NCBI GenBank assembly: GCA_963819735.1
Contig: CAWFXC010000001.1
Location: 2,418,001-2,482,000 of the forward strand
Reading direction: 5' to 3'
Length of the DNA: 64,000 nt
Origin: CAWFXC01 sp963819735
GTDB lineage: Bacteria; Actinomycetota; Acidimicrobiia; IMCC26256; DASPTH01
Shown here: piece by piece, positions 25,445 through 33,791 of the stretch
Layout of the letters: each line of letters starts with the position of its first letter
How positions within the stretch are numbered: position 1 is the stretch's first letter
Notes under the pieces: generated by a model
Told to the model about the DNA's origin: nothing
The model's database searches: none
Seen by the model: the letters and a program-made list of their open reading frames with translations, nothing else
Made by a program: the position numbers and the translations under genes

Positions 25445-26190
25445 GTCGCCACTCGTCCCCCGTCGACCGCAAGTGTGACGCCGTGGACGAAGCTGGCATC
25501 GTCACTGGCGAGGAAGACGATCGCCGCAGCCAGTTCCTCGGGCTCAGCGACGCGACCTGCTGGTGCGAGTGCTGCGAGCTGATTCACCATCTCGGCGGGG
25601 ACACTTTCCATCATGCGGGTGCGTGTCGGGCCGGGGGCAACGGCGTTGACTCGAACACCACTCGGGCCGTATTCGGCGGCCCAGGCCTTCGTCAACAGTT
25701 CGAGAGCCGATCGGCTGGCGCCATACATAGCCATGCCGGCCTGTCCGAAGCTGGCGACCATCGTGCTGACGTTGACGATCGAGCCCCATCCGCGTTCGGC
25801 CATGGCTGGCGCCAGTGACGCGACGAGGAAGAACGGAACCTTGACGTTGAGTGCAAAGGTCTCGTCGAACTCTGCTTCGGTGGCTGCGTTGCTCGGTCCG
25901 AGCAAGGCGACGCCAGCGTTGTTGATGAGGATGTCGACGTGACCGTCGCCTGCCGCAGCGGCCCACTCGACCAGCTCCCGGGCCGATTCGAGGTCGCCCA
26001 ACGTGGTGAGCCGGAACGTCGCGCTGCCGCCGCTGCCTTCGATCTCGGCGACCACGTCTTTGGCTCGTTGTTCATCGCGTCCGACACCCAGTACGTGAGC
26101 GCCGCGGGCGGCCAGTGCTATGGCCGCCGCCTTGCCGATCCCGCTCGTCGAGCCCGTTACCAGAGCTGTCTTGCCCTTGAGGTCAGCCAT
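25441..26190 (-). CDS. Short-chain dehydrogenase, FabG-like
   Basis: 249 residues, the classic SDR length. TGSTSGIGKAAA at the cofactor site, INNAGVAL, catalytic YGASRSALELL in which YxxSR replaces YxxSK, and the C-terminal GVTLAVDGGRVAT. It is the first gene of a two-gene minus-strand operon starting about 100 bp from the divergent TetR. The Arg at the Lys position is uncommon and may change catalysis. Confidence 0.88.
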   Translation of the reverse strand: MADLKGKTALVTGSTSGIGKAAAIALAARGAHVLGVGRDEQRAKDVVAEIEGSGGSATFRLTTLGDLESARELVEWAAAAGDGHVDILINNAGVALLGPSNAATEAEFDETFALNVKVPFFLVASLAPAMAERGWGSIVNVSTMVASFGQAGMAMYGASRSALELLTKAWAAEYGPSGVRVNAVAPGPTRTRMMESVPAEMVNQLAALAPAGRVAEPEELAAAIVFLASDDASFVHGVTLAVDGGRVAT

Positions 26191-26240
26191 GCGATCTGTC
26201 GTCCTCTCGCTCTCGCTGCGAAGTGGGTTGCATGACTCAC

Positions 26241-26268
26241 TTTGACAGGTCGGGACTGGGTTGTCAAA
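26241..26268. promoter_or_regulatory. TetR operator and back-to-back promoters
   Basis: TTTGACA-N14-TGTCAAA inverted repeat in the TetR/SDR divergent gap. Each arm contains TTGACA, a perfect -35 for one direction (26242-26247 for tetR, its mirror 26262-26267 for the SDR operon), so one bound repressor would cover both promoters. Confidence 0.65.
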
Positions 26269-26294
26269 CTCAAAACCTCTGCTAGCTTTGGTGC

Positions 26295-26900
26295 ATGGTC
26301 AACGAGACGAGTGACCGGCCAAGGCTCACCCCCAAGGGTGCACGCACCCGTGCGCGCATCGTGGAGGAGGCCGCCGCCTTGATCCACGAGCGCGGAGTGG
26401 CGGCCACCACCTTGGAAGACGTCAAGGTGGCGGCGGAAGTCAGCGGCTCGCAGCTGTACCACTACTTCCCCGACAAGGACGAGCTCGTGCAGGCGGTCAT
26501 CGACTACCAAGCCGACGCCATCGTCAATCGCAATCGGAACGCGCTCGGCAGCGCGAACGGAGTCGAAGCTTGGCGGAAGATGGTGATGACCGCAGCGAAG
26601 CGCACCAAAGCAAAGGGGGGCTGCGCACTTGGCTCGCTCGTTGGTCAACTCGCCGAGAGTGACCCCGAGGCCCGAGCGCTCATCGCGGCCGGGTTCGATC
26701 AGTGGGCAGGCGCCATCGCCGATGGACTGAGATCCCTTGATGCCGACGGGAAACTCCCGTCCGGCATCGACCCGGACGACCTCGCCACGACTCTGCTCGC
26801 CACCCTCCAAGGAGGGCTTCTACTTTCCCAGGTGCAACGGAGCAGCCGTCCGTTCGAAACTGCGGTCGATACCCTTCTCGCCCTTGCCATCGGCAGATGA
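26295..26900 (+). CDS. TetR/AcrR-family repressor
   Basis: 201 residues. The N-terminal helix-turn-helix includes GARTRARIVEEAAALIHERG, TTLEDVKVAAEVSGSQLYHY and FPDKDELVQAVI; the ligand-binding domain follows (GGCALGSLVGQLAE, LLATLQGGLLLSQVQRSSRP). It is divergent from the two SDR genes and separated from them by a palindrome, so it probably represses them and itself until a small substrate binds. Confidence 0.92.
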   Translation: MVNETSDRPRLTPKGARTRARIVEEAAALIHERGVAATTLEDVKVAAEVSGSQLYHYFPDKDELVQAVIDYQADAIVNRNRNALGSANGVEAWRKMVMTAAKRTKAKGGCALGSLVGQLAESDPEARALIAAGFDQWAGAIADGLRSLDADGKLPSGIDPDDLATTLLATLQGGLLLSQVQRSSRPFETAVDTLLALAIGR

Positions 26901-27090
26901 GCCCGAGCCGGGTTCGTGCACAGCCATCGCCGAGGTCGGCTCACGGCTCTCGGATGATGCACGTGCATCCACGCGATGCGCGTGCGGACCCGTTGCCGTT
27001 CGTGGCGCGGGACACCTCGTCGCTCTCAGTGGGTTGCTCCGGGCTGGGTTTCCGTGAGCTGATTCAGCCGACCCTGGCTGCTCGTGCCGC

Positions 27091-27441
27091 TTGGACATGG
27101 ACCGGTCTCGTCAAGATCAATGGATTTTCGTGACCGCTCCTCGCGTGGGGGAGACGTTTCACCTCGACCTCGACGGGACGGTGATCGCCGGCCGCTACAT
27201 CGAAGTAGACCCCCCGCACCGTCTGGTGATTGGATGGGACCGTCAAGGAACCGACACAGCGACGCCGACACCTACGTTCATTGAGATCACGCTCACCCCG
27301 ACGGGTGACGGCACAAATGTGAGGGTGCAATTCTCCGGCCTAAGTGCGGAGGATGCCGCTATCTTTCCGCAACTCTGGGCGCGTCACCTTGACCGGATCG
27401 CAAATGCCTTGGCTGGCGCCGAAACCGCGCATGGCAACTGA
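27091..27441 (+). pseudogene. SRPBCC/AHSA1-domain protein, 5'-truncated
   Basis: The family match begins at about 27130: GETFHLDLDGTVIAGRYIEV, PPHRLVIGWDRQG, TFIEITLTPTGDGTNVRVQF, FPQLWARHLDRIANAL. The usual N-terminal half (ITRTVDI...VWxALTDP) is absent upstream, where only noise is found between 26901 and 27090. ATG at 27091 is possible, but the product would lack half of the helix-grip fold. Treated as a remnant. Confidence 0.6.
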
Positions 27442-27484
27442 GTCAGGAACCGCAACCTCTGAGGTCTGAACCGCCCCGGGTTTC

Positions 27485-27679
27485 ATGCAGGCTCGTGGCG
27501 TGAGACTTGTTGAGGTACGAAGCCTCAGCGGTGTCGCGAAGAAGCGTGACATTCACCGAACGTTCCGGGCCACCAACTTCGCCGACGGTTCAGTGGAGAT
27601 CCGATGCGGGTGCGGTAAGAAGTTCAAATCGTGGAAGAAGCACGCCAAGCACTACTCGAAGAAGTTGGAGCGGTCGTGA
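27485..27679 (+). CDS. Small basic protein with CxC...H motif
   Basis: About 64 residues, Lys/Arg-rich, with IRCGCGKKFKSWKKHAKHYS, a Cys-x-Cys and two His that could bind one zinc. Possibly a nucleic-acid-binding small protein; no family recognised. An in-frame GTG at 27500 is an alternative start. Its stop overlaps the next start (GTGA at 27676), so the two are translated together. Confidence 0.5.
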   Translation: MQARGVRLVEVRSLSGVAKKRDIHRTFRATNFADGSVEIRCGCGKKFKSWKKHAKHYSKKLERS

Positions 27680-27870
27680 TCCTCACCTGGATACTCGTGG
27701 GCGGAGGCGTGGCGTTGCTCTTGGCCGGGATCGTGTGGCCCTGGCGTACGCGACCGATCCGCGACCCAGGAGACCGGGACGAGGGCGAGATGACGTACCT
27801 GCAGGCACAGAGCATCGCCCGCGCCCAGGACTTCGGTTTCTACAAGAGGTCCAACGGCGGCGACGTCTGA
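27676..27870 (+). CDS. Small single-span membrane protein
   Basis: 64 residues from GTG 27676, which overlaps the previous stop. One transmembrane helix (VILTWILVGGGVALLLAGIV) is followed by a charged cytoplasmic tail ending SIARAQDFGFYKRSNGGDV. Function unknown. Coupled with the CxC protein gene. Confidence 0.5.
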   Translation: MILTWILVGGGVALLLAGIVWPWRTRPIRDPGDRDEGEMTYLQAQSIARAQDFGFYKRSNGGDV

Positions 27871-27990
27871 TCGCCAGAACGCGCGCACCTCGTGTTCATC
27901 TGGAATTCGATTCGCCGTCGTTGACGGACGGTCCGGGTGCTCGCATGATGAAGAGTGCGCCGCTGCCGTACCGCAGTCAGGTGTCGATCC

Positions 27991-28035
27991 AGAGAGGCCA
28001 GGTCGGACGAACCCTTCCTCCGAACTGGCCTCTCT
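27991..28035 (+). terminator. Long hairpin, probable terminator
   Basis: 11-bp perfect stem AGAGAGGCCAG / CTGGCCTCTCT, extended inside by TCGGA/TCCGA. It lies between the small membrane gene and the gene at 28092. Confidence 0.55.
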
Positions 28036-28091
28036 CCCAATTGCACGGACGCGCACCGCTGAGTCGGGCGTGCGCTTCGAGAGAGCAGCTC

Positions 28092-28349
28092 ATGGCGAAA
28101 CGTTGCAAGGTGTACGAGATCCAGGGGCCCGACCCGGTTCGAACCGCGGGCGCGGTGCGTTGTCATCGCGAAGCCGTCGGGAAAGAGAAGCTCGGTCGGC
28201 TGGAGGTCCCGATCTGCGCCAAGCACCAGTCCGACACCTGGCACTTGTTCGTGCACGACGACTGGCTCTACGCGGTCAACCCCACTACGAAACCGCTGAC
28301 GAAGCGCGCGAACGACAAGAACGGGAAGAAGAGCCGACCCAAGAAATAG
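28092..28349 (+). CDS. Small basic hypothetical protein
   Basis: 85 residues beginning MAKRCKVYEIQGPDPVRTAG, with Cys and His pairs (AVRCHREAVG, VPICAKHQSDTWHLF) that might hold a metal, and a Lys-rich tail (NDKNGKKSRPKK). Convergent with the CAP gene, whose stop is 9 bp away. No family recognised. Confidence 0.5.
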   Translation: MAKRCKVYEIQGPDPVRTAGAVRCHREAVGKEKLGRLEVPICAKHQSDTWHLFVHDDWLYAVNPTTKPLTKRANDKNGKKSRPKK

Positions 28350-28357
28350 GCGCGGCG

Positions 28358-29101
28358 TCAGCCGCCGAAGTCGACCACGCCCCAGACGCGGCCGTCGCCG
28401 TCGTACGCGACTCCGAAGCCGGCTCGCGAGTATGCGCCGTTGAGCAGGTTGGTCCGGTGCTCGGGCGACTGCATCCACGCCGATTCCATCGTGGCGGCCG
28501 AAAGACTGCGTGGTCCCACCAGGATGTTCTCGGCCATCCGGAAGAACGTCGTCCCGAGTATCGCCGCGCGGAGGTCCTGGTGGGTCAGCGAGTGGTTCTG
28601 CGCCATCCAGGCCGCCCACGTCTGCGCGAGCGCGTTCAAACCTTCGTCATCGCACAGGGCGGTGACGCCATTGGCGAGGCGGTCGGCGTTGGTGGCCGCG
28701 AGGAGCGCGCCGCCCGAACCGTCGCAGGCGGGGAGCGCGGCGACCGGTGCGCGAGCCGGCTGCGCGGCGGCGACGACGGTGGCAACAGTGGAAATGGGGG
28801 CGGGCGCGGGGCGCGGCCGCGACGCGTGCGGTGGCGGGGCGATCGACGTCGTCGTCGGAGGGGCCGAAGGCACAGTGGAAGGAACATCGGCGCAGTCGTG
28901 ACAACCGGGGCTGAGGGTGCGGTCGAAAGCGTCGTTACTATCGGTTGGGTATCCGCCGCGGTGATGTGAACGGCCGAGTCGGCGGCGCGGGGCGGCGAGG
29001 CCGTGGACGATGGGAGTCGCGTCGGCGACCGTCGGGTAGACACACCAGCCGAGACCCGCGATCAGGGCGAGCCGGAAGACGGCCCTGATCCGATCGGACA
29101 T
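28358..29101 (-). CDS. Secreted CAP (SCP/PR1)-domain protein
   Basis: 247 residues. An N-terminal hydrophobic segment (FRLALIAGLGWCVYPTVADA) acts as signal or anchor, followed by a Pro/Thr/Ala-rich linker to about residue 125. The CAP domain follows: LLAATNADRLANGVTALCDD, NALAQTWAAWMAQNHSLTHQ, AENILVGP, WMQSPEHRTNLLN and GFGVAYDGDGRVWGVVDFGG. The cavity His/Glu residues typical of bacterial YkwD-like CAP proteins are present. Extracellular role unknown; some relatives are linked to spores, envelope or stress. Confidence 0.85.
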   Translation of the reverse strand: MSDRIRAVFRLALIAGLGWCVYPTVADATPIVHGLAAPRRRLGRSHHRGGYPTDSNDAFDRTLSPGCHDCADVPSTVPSAPPTTTSIAPPPHASRPRPAPAPISTVATVVAAAQPARAPVAALPACDGSGGALLAATNADRLANGVTALCDDEGLNALAQTWAAWMAQNHSLTHQDLRAAILGTTFFRMAENILVGPRSLSAATMESAWMQSPEHRTNLLNGAYSRAGFGVAYDGDGRVWGVVDFGG

Positions 29102-29991
29102 CGAGCGGAAGCTATCGAGGCCACGGGAAACGAATCGTGAATCGGGGATGGCAACTCGCGATCCTCTCCCCGCGATCGGGTCGGGCGGTGCGGATGCCGG
29201 TTGCCGAGGCGTCGATCAGTGTTCACCTCTTGTCTGTTGACGGTGAACCGGCACGCCGCGGAGGATCGGCGTGGCCGGCAGGCGAAGCATTCGGGAGTCC
29301 CGATCTCCGGGCGTGGAGATGAGATGCGGGACGGAGCGCTTGCCCGTGACGACGACCACCGCCGGCCGGAAGGGCGTTCGTTCGATGGCGCGCTGCCAGG
29401 TGTACGAGTCGGGCTCCGACAACCATGGGCCCCTAGCCACCGCCGCTGCCCGTGTGTTGACGCGGCGAACGCGGCGAACGAATACGCCGCCGGTGCACAC
29501 TCGGTACCGTCGATACGCTCGGTGCTCAGTGATGCGCAAGAGACGCTGCAGTCCGTAACCCACCAACCCGTTGGGTACACAGAAATCGCGAAGCGTTCGA
29601 GTTGTACGCGACGATGTCGATGCGAGTTTGCCAAGCCTGTCACCGGAAGCCGTGATGTACCTGAGCTCGGTTTGCGGATCTCCCACCGGAACCCGGAGCT
29701 GAGGCTTCTTCCCGTGCTTCCTCGAACGTGGCTCGCGATCGACTGGTCGTCTGACCGCTTGCGGCGCGGGCGGACCTTCGCCTAGCCGTGGAACGGGTCG
29801 TTCACCGAGCGTTCACCTGACGCGACTTGAATGCGTCAAAAGGGAGCGGGTCCCGAGGCTTTGATGACATCCTTCGGATGGACAGACCGCAAGCGCGACG
29901 GAGTCCGTTTCCGGGGTCAGCCCTCTCTTTGGAGTGGGCTTCGTCGTATCGGCGGACACTGGCGGAAGGCCAGCCGATTGCGGAGACGCGT
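29102..29991. other. Gene-poor stretch, about 890 bp
   Basis: No reading frame here has plausible composition, a ribosome binding site and family resemblance together. The frames on both strands look like random GC-rich translations. No RNA gene or long repeat seen. Confidence 0.45.
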
Positions 29992-30525
29992 CTATCGGTG
30001 AACGTTCCGGACGCTGTCGTCGGCTTTTGGGTCGGTGGCGCGGAGTAGTTCGGCCAACGTGAGGCCGTAAATCAGATGCCCGGCGATGTTGGTGATCTGC
30101 GGCGCGTCGTTGTCGTGTGTGCCGTGAGGGTGAAGTCCGAGAGCGGGCAACGAAGCGCGGTAGCTCAGTGCATACACGAGCCCGGTGTACGCGGTTGCGC
30201 TGAGCTCACGAAACTGGCGGGGCGCTGCGATCGCGTAGAGAGCACCGCAAGCGGCCCCGAACGCAAGGTGTAACGCGACGCCGCGCGAGAAGAGCTCGCT
30301 GCGATCGGGACGCCGACCCGCGATGCGATGGAACCGTCGGGTGATCTCGACGGGCGGGGGTAAGTAACCGCCGGCCGCGGCGCCGGGGAACTGCACGACG
30401 CTCATGGCGACAGTGGCGCCTGCGCCAGCAAGAGCACCTCGCGCGCCTCGTCGGTACCACGGTTCGAAAGCCATCGGCATTTGCGGCCGTCCCCCCGAAG
30501 CCCCGGGCTGAAGCGGGTTTCTCAT
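29992..30525 (-). CDS. DUF1440/DUF6789-like integral membrane protein
   Basis: 177 residues with about four hydrophobic segments (GALAGAGATVAMSVVQF, RGVALHLAFGAACGALYAIA, ATAYTGLVYALSYRASL, NIAGHLIYGLTLAELL). The plan resembles small four-span YagU/DUF1440-like proteins; the assignment is tentative. The ATG overlaps the stop of the 42-residue protein upstream (ATGA at 30522-30525), so they are coupled. The start may be internal at MPMAFEPWYRR. Confidence 0.65.
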   Translation of the reverse strand: MRNPLQPGASGGRPQMPMAFEPWYRRGARGALAGAGATVAMSVVQFPGAAAGGYLPPPVEITRRFHRIAGRRPDRSELFSRGVALHLAFGAACGALYAIAAPRQFRELSATAYTGLVYALSYRASLPALGLHPHGTHDNDAPQITNIAGHLIYGLTLAELLRATDPKADDSVRNVHR

Positions 30526-30650
30526 TCGGGGTGGCGACTGCGAGGTCCTCGTTCACCCCATCCGTAGAGCGCGAGGACCATGGCGACTACGCCGACGAGG
30601 GCCAACCAGAGCAGGATACCTAAACCGGTGTACATCGTCTTCGTGTACAT
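30522..30650 (-). CDS. 42-residue membrane microprotein
   Basis: ATG at 30650 preceded by an excellent AAAGGAAG. The product has MYTKTMYTGLGILLWLAL, then one hydrophobic helix ending at LALYGWGERG, and a charged tail. MYTGLGIL matches MYIGLGTL of the 24-residue protein at 382-456. It is translationally coupled to the four-span protein downstream. Function unknown. Confidence 0.6.
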   Translation of the reverse strand: MYTKTMYTGLGILLWLALVGVVAMVLALYGWGERGPRSRHPE

Positions 30651-30823
30651 GGGCTTCCTTTCGACGTGCGGCACCTCGCGAATGCAATACCCCACGCGGA
30701 GGTGCTGAATCCTGGCGGAGATGCAGCTGGTGCCCGTTTCGTGCTCGGCGCGAAAATCCGGTTGGGAGCAAGTGCGTCCCGAGAGGCGCAGAGGGATCCG
30801 GGACGTCGGGAGCGGCCTCTCGC

Positions 30824-31003
30824 TCAGCAAGGAGGCGTTCCCATGACGCCGGGTAACGCAGAATGCTCGCCGACGGTCTGGGCCCGCTGGTTGTACTCGG
30901 CGCGTTCGCTGTCCGTGGGTGGGATATGCAACCTCAGGTAGACGGTCGGCCGACCGCGGGAGACATCCACTTCGGGAATCTGGTAGTACGCGAGGCGCGT
31001 CAT
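30824..31003 (-). CDS. Possible 59-residue hypothetical protein
   Basis: Starts MTRLAYYQIPEVDVSRGRPT, with a reasonable mix of residues and no low-complexity Arg bias, unlike the neighbouring noise. No clear ribosome binding site and no family. It overlaps the duplicated leader at 30826-30848 on the other strand. Confidence 0.3.
   Translation of the reverse strand: MTRLAYYQIPEVDVSRGRPTVYLRLHIPPTDSERAEYNQRAQTVGEHSALPGVMGTPPC
30826..30848 (+). repeat. Duplicated ribosome-binding leader, copy 1
   Basis: AGCAAGGAGGCGTTCC then C and ATGACG. The same sequence, with one difference, occurs on the minus strand at 32713-32691 in front of the gene 32499-32696. Here the ATG at 30843 opens only a 32-codon frame ending at 30941, perhaps a remnant. 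Confidence 0.6.
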
Positions 31004-31351
31004 TGGCGATAGCGTAAATCGCTTCGCTGTCTGTGTCTTGCTCGATCCGGGTTTACATCTCCTTCGGGCGACGCGGGATCGTCCGTGGTGTGGACCGGAG
31101 TCAGCCACGGGTTGTTCCCGCCCCTCGGGCCTCTGGAGGTGCGTCGGGTCGTCCCGCTGCGATACACGCGCCGAAGCGTCGCGGCGGGCCTCAGGCAAGG
31201 TTGCGCGACGGTTTCGGTTCCGCCAGGAGTTGGGCTCCCCAGCAGAACCGAGTGTGACACCGTTCGCGTCTGACGGAGCCCGGGAAATCAACGTGCCGCG
31301 GGGACCTTCCGGACTCCACCAACATGAGTCTCCACCCGGCAGCGAACGCGA

Positions 31352-31392
31352 AGAACCGGCCGGGGGCTGGGGAGCCTGGTCCGGCCGGTTCT
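31352..31392. terminator. Terminator-like hairpin
   Basis: 12-bp perfect stem AGAACCGGCCGG / CCGGCCGGTTCT with a 17-nt loop. No gene ends directly before it on either strand. Confidence 0.5.
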
Positions 31393-32068
31393 CCTGTGCC
31401 TTTGGCTAGACACAACGCCCTTGCCCTGGAAGAACCCGGCCAGGGACTGCCCTCCCCTGACCGGAACTTCGACTTCTACGGCATTCCTGCGACTCCCTTT
31501 AGGCCCGAGTCCGAAAGGCTGCCGGCGGCGCGTTGGCCGCTGCTTGGACAGCGCGTCGCGGCACTGTGAGTTGGCCTTTACTTCCGTGGGGGCTGCTCAC
31601 GGTTCCGGGCCAACTGCACGCTTGACACCGGGACGAGAGTTCGAGCTGCCACGGGCGTCAGCCTGGTCGACTTAGAGGGTTGGACCGGTCTGCTCGCGGT
31701 AGACGGCCCTCGCCGGCGGCGGCGGGGGCTGTCGGCACTCCGGGGTCGTCGTGCGCGACGAGCAGAGCACGACGGACCGGGACCTTCGCCGTGATGCAGA
31801 TCACGCTCCGTCTCCGACTCGACAGCAGCAGCGTCCCGTCGGCGGAGCAAACGGGCGATTGCCGCAGAGGTAGTAGCTCACGCGGTCATCAGACGCCCAC
31901 ATGGCTTGGCTGGTCCAGTTGTCGAGCGGATCGTCTTCCTTGCGCAACTGAACCGCGAACTCCGGTACTTGTTCTTGACCACTCGCGAAGCGCACGTCAT
32001 CGACGTGATTCTGTGAGCGACCGACCGCTGATCGCCGCTGACGAATCGAGTTGAAGCTCGAACGCGCC

Positions 32069-32115
32069 GAAGCGCCGATCGAGATCCGGAGGGCGGACGA
32101 CTCGATCGGCGCTTC
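32069..32115. repeat. 15-bp perfect inverted repeat
   Basis: GAAGCGCCGATCGAG / CTCGATCGGCGCTTC, 17-nt loop. The outer GAAGCGCC/GGCGCTTC half recurs in the hairpin at 33375-33412, so it may be a small dispersed repeat family or a terminator. Confidence 0.55.
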
Positions 32116-32254
32116 AAGGCAACGCCGGAGCTCGTGGACCGGGTACCCGGCGTCAACGCGACGCTACCGAGGGGTCCTGTGAATCGCCCGTGATTGTGCT
32201 CTGACATTGCGTTGACACACCAACGGGGCAGGCAGCTTGAGGGTTGTGCCGGGT

Positions 32255-32437
32255 TCAAGCGAGGTCGTTGCCCTCGTCGAGTTCGAGTCCCTCGTTGTCG
32301 ATCAGCGGTTGCTGCCCGGGTGGGTTTGGCTGTTCGTCGTCCTTGGCTCGGTGTCGGTCGCGGTTGCTGGACGTTTTCAGGTACTTCGAGATCTGGTCAG
32401 AGACTGTCTGAGGCTGGTGCACGCTGTCATCGGGCAT
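32255..32437 (-). CDS. Possible 60-residue hydrophilic protein
   Basis: ATG at 32437 with AAAAGGGGG upstream. The product (MPDDSVHQPQTVSDQISKYL, then an acidic tail NEGLELDEGNDLA) is hydrophilic and probably disordered. No family. The good ribosome binding site is the main support. Confidence 0.4.
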   Translation of the reverse strand: MPDDSVHQPQTVSDQISKYLKTSSNRDRHRAKDDEQPNPPGQQPLIDNEGLELDEGNDLA

Positions 32438-32498
32438 ATGGCCCCCTTTTCACAGGTGGCTGATAGAACCTCTGGCTGTCCCAGAGATCGGCGTTGGG

Positions 32499-32696
32499 TC
32501 ATCTCTGATCCGAGGCCGCGGCCCGCTGGAGCCGTTCTTCCATCCAGTCGAGCGCTTGGCGTTCGGTCAGAAACGCGGGCCAACGATTCGCGGTCTCCTG
32601 ACGCCACTGGTACAAGGTCCCCTGAACCTCGTCTTCGATGACTACCAGGAAGAAGCCGTACTTCCCGGCCTCGTGCTCGATGTTGAAAAGCGTCAT
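32499..32696 (-). CDS. Small hypothetical protein
   Basis: 65 residues from ATG 32696, preceded by the strong AAGGAGG of the duplicated leader. The product (MTLFNIEHEAGKYGFFLVVI, LYQWRQETANRWPAFLTERQ, ALDWMEERLQRAAA) looks like a compact alpha-beta fold with an amphipathic C-terminal helix. No family recognised. Confidence 0.55.
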   Translation of the reverse strand: MTLFNIEHEAGKYGFFLVVIEDEVQGTLYQWRQETANRWPAFLTERQALDWMEERLQRAAASDQR

Positions 32697-32713
32697 CGGA
32701 ACGCCTCCTTGCT
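32691..32713 (-). repeat. Duplicated ribosome-binding leader, copy 2
   Basis: AGCAAGGAGGCGTTCC then G and ATGACG, matching 30826-30848 with one substitution. It provides the start region of the gene at 32499-32696. Confidence 0.6.
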
Positions 32714-32754
32714 CGACGAGACGCCCCTCCAAGACGTCTCGCTTCGGTATCCGG

Positions 32755-32931
32755 CTAGTCCACCGGCTGACGAATCTCCCGGTCGATCTTTCGCACGCGC
32801 TCCAGGATGGCGTGCCACAGACGAACCCGTGCGGTCTCGTCGTCCCAGACCTCGGAGATGTCGTCGAACAGACGACGGGCTTTCTGGATTTCGACGACGA
32901 GTTCTGCCTGCTCGGCTGCGGTGAGCGGCAT
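32755..32931 (-). CDS. Small helical hypothetical protein
   Basis: 58 residues, MPLTAAEQAELVVEIQKARR then LFDDISEVWDDETARVRLWH, predicted all-helical. ATG at 32931, 4 bp after the stop of the gene at 32936-33160, with AGGAAG upstream; the pair is an operon. No family recognised. Confidence 0.55.
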   Translation of the reverse strand: MPLTAAEQAELVVEIQKARRLFDDISEVWDDETARVRLWHAILERVRKIDREIRQPVD

Positions 32932-32935
32932 GGTC

Positions 32936-33160
32936 CTACTTCCTCTTCGCGGTGGCTTTGCCGCCTTTACGCCCGGCAGCCTTGTGCTGCGCGGTGGTGC
33001 CGCCCTGCCTGGCGTTTCCGCCAGTGCCGGACTTCTTGCCACCATGCTTCGACGCGTTCGGAGAGTTCGCGATCCTCGCCGCACGACTCTTTGACATGCC
33101 GTTTTCCTTCAAGGCCTCGTACTGCTTCTCGTTCTTCACGTTCGCTCGCGTCCCTGGCAT
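32936..33160 (-). CDS. DUF7218-like small basic protein
   Basis: 74 residues, MPGTRANVKNEKQYEALKEN then GMSKSRAARIANSPNASKHG and a Gly/Lys-rich tail (GRKGGKATAKRK). This is the pattern of a widespread family of small basic proteins (MSKxRAAxIANS...GGKKSG). Disordered and probably DNA- or RNA-associated; role unknown. First gene of a two-gene unit. Confidence 0.7.
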   Translation of the reverse strand: MPGTRANVKNEKQYEALKENGMSKSRAARIANSPNASKHGGKKSGTGGNARQGGTTAQHKAAGRKGGKATAKRK

Positions 33161-33300
33161 CGCGCACCTCCGTCTCAACATCGGGAACTGTCAGTCGCGT
33201 CGGTCGCACTACCCCGCGGAGGCGACGACAAACATGAGGTGCACGGTCCCAACGCGCCAGAGCGCCGCTCTCGTTCACGTGTCGGGAAGCGGCGCCCCAG

Positions 33301-33330
33301 CAGACGGCCGGGGCTCGATCCGGCCGTCTG
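33301..33330. terminator. Terminator-like hairpin
   Basis: 11-bp stem CAGACGGCCGG / CCGGCCGTCTG, 8-nt loop. Confidence 0.5.
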
Positions 33331-33374
33331 CGGTACTAACGAACCATCGGCTTCGCGGATTGGGATCTGCGCGA

Positions 33375-33412
33375 CGAAGCGCCGCGGACTTGGCTGTCAG
33401 CGCGGCGCTTCG
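33375..33412. repeat. Inverted repeat related to 32069-32115
   Basis: 12-bp stem CGAAGCGCCGCG / CGCGGCGCTTCG with a 14-nt loop. Shares GAAGCGCC with the repeat at 32069. Confidence 0.5.
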
Positions 33413-33581
33413 GGTGAGCCGGAAGCTGGGAGGTTCCCGGCCGAGGTCTGTTCTAACCGCGAGGTACGACAGCGAAACCTGCCAGCGGTGCGCGGAGCCT
33501 GTTTTGGCTTCGCCGCCCTTGAAGCAGTCGTCCTGAGGGGGCACTCTCGATACTGACGCGTAACGAGACGGGGGATGAGCC

Positions 33582-33791
33582 ATGGAAGCGAGCTTCGACG
33601 CCTGGGTTGTCGGCCAGCACGACCTGCCTGCGAACGCTCCCCACTACGTCGTCGGTTCCGCGGTTGTTGTCCACGACCGTGACACCGACGAGTGGACCGG
33701 GATGAGCTTGGAACAGTTCGAGGCTGAGTTCGAGTGGATCACGGAGCGGCCGCAGCCGATAATCGCGGTTCAGGATCTCGGCGTCTTCTAA
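33582..33791 (+). CDS. Small acidic hypothetical protein
   Basis: 69 residues (MEASFDAWVVGQHDLPANAP, VVVHDRDTDEWTGMSLEQFE, ITERPQPIIAVQDLGVF), acidic, with GGGGGATGAG before the ATG. Balanced composition suggests it is real. No family recognised. Confidence 0.5.
   Translation: MEASFDAWVVGQHDLPANAPHYVVGSAVVVHDRDTDEWTGMSLEQFEAEFEWITERPQPIIAVQDLGVF

Larger units (their letters stand above)
31004..32254. other. Gene-poor stretch, about 1.25 kb
   Basis: Contains two strong inverted repeats (31352-31392 and 32069-32115) but no reading frame I would defend. Possibly decayed mobile DNA or a region of small RNAs. Confidence 0.45.
33161..33581. other. Intergenic stretch with two hairpins
   Basis: No supported gene. 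Contains the inverted repeats 33301-33330 and 33375-33412. Confidence 0.45.

Noticed and set aside
29062..29785. Several 60-190-codon frames on both strands around 29.1-29.8 kb
   Set aside because: No ribosome binding sites, no motifs, Arg/Ser/Pro-rich composition typical of random GC-rich reading.
32237..32641. 134-codon plus-strand frame with a hydrophobic stretch
   Set aside because: No ribosome binding site; the opposite-strand 60-residue frame has AAAAGGGGG and better composition.
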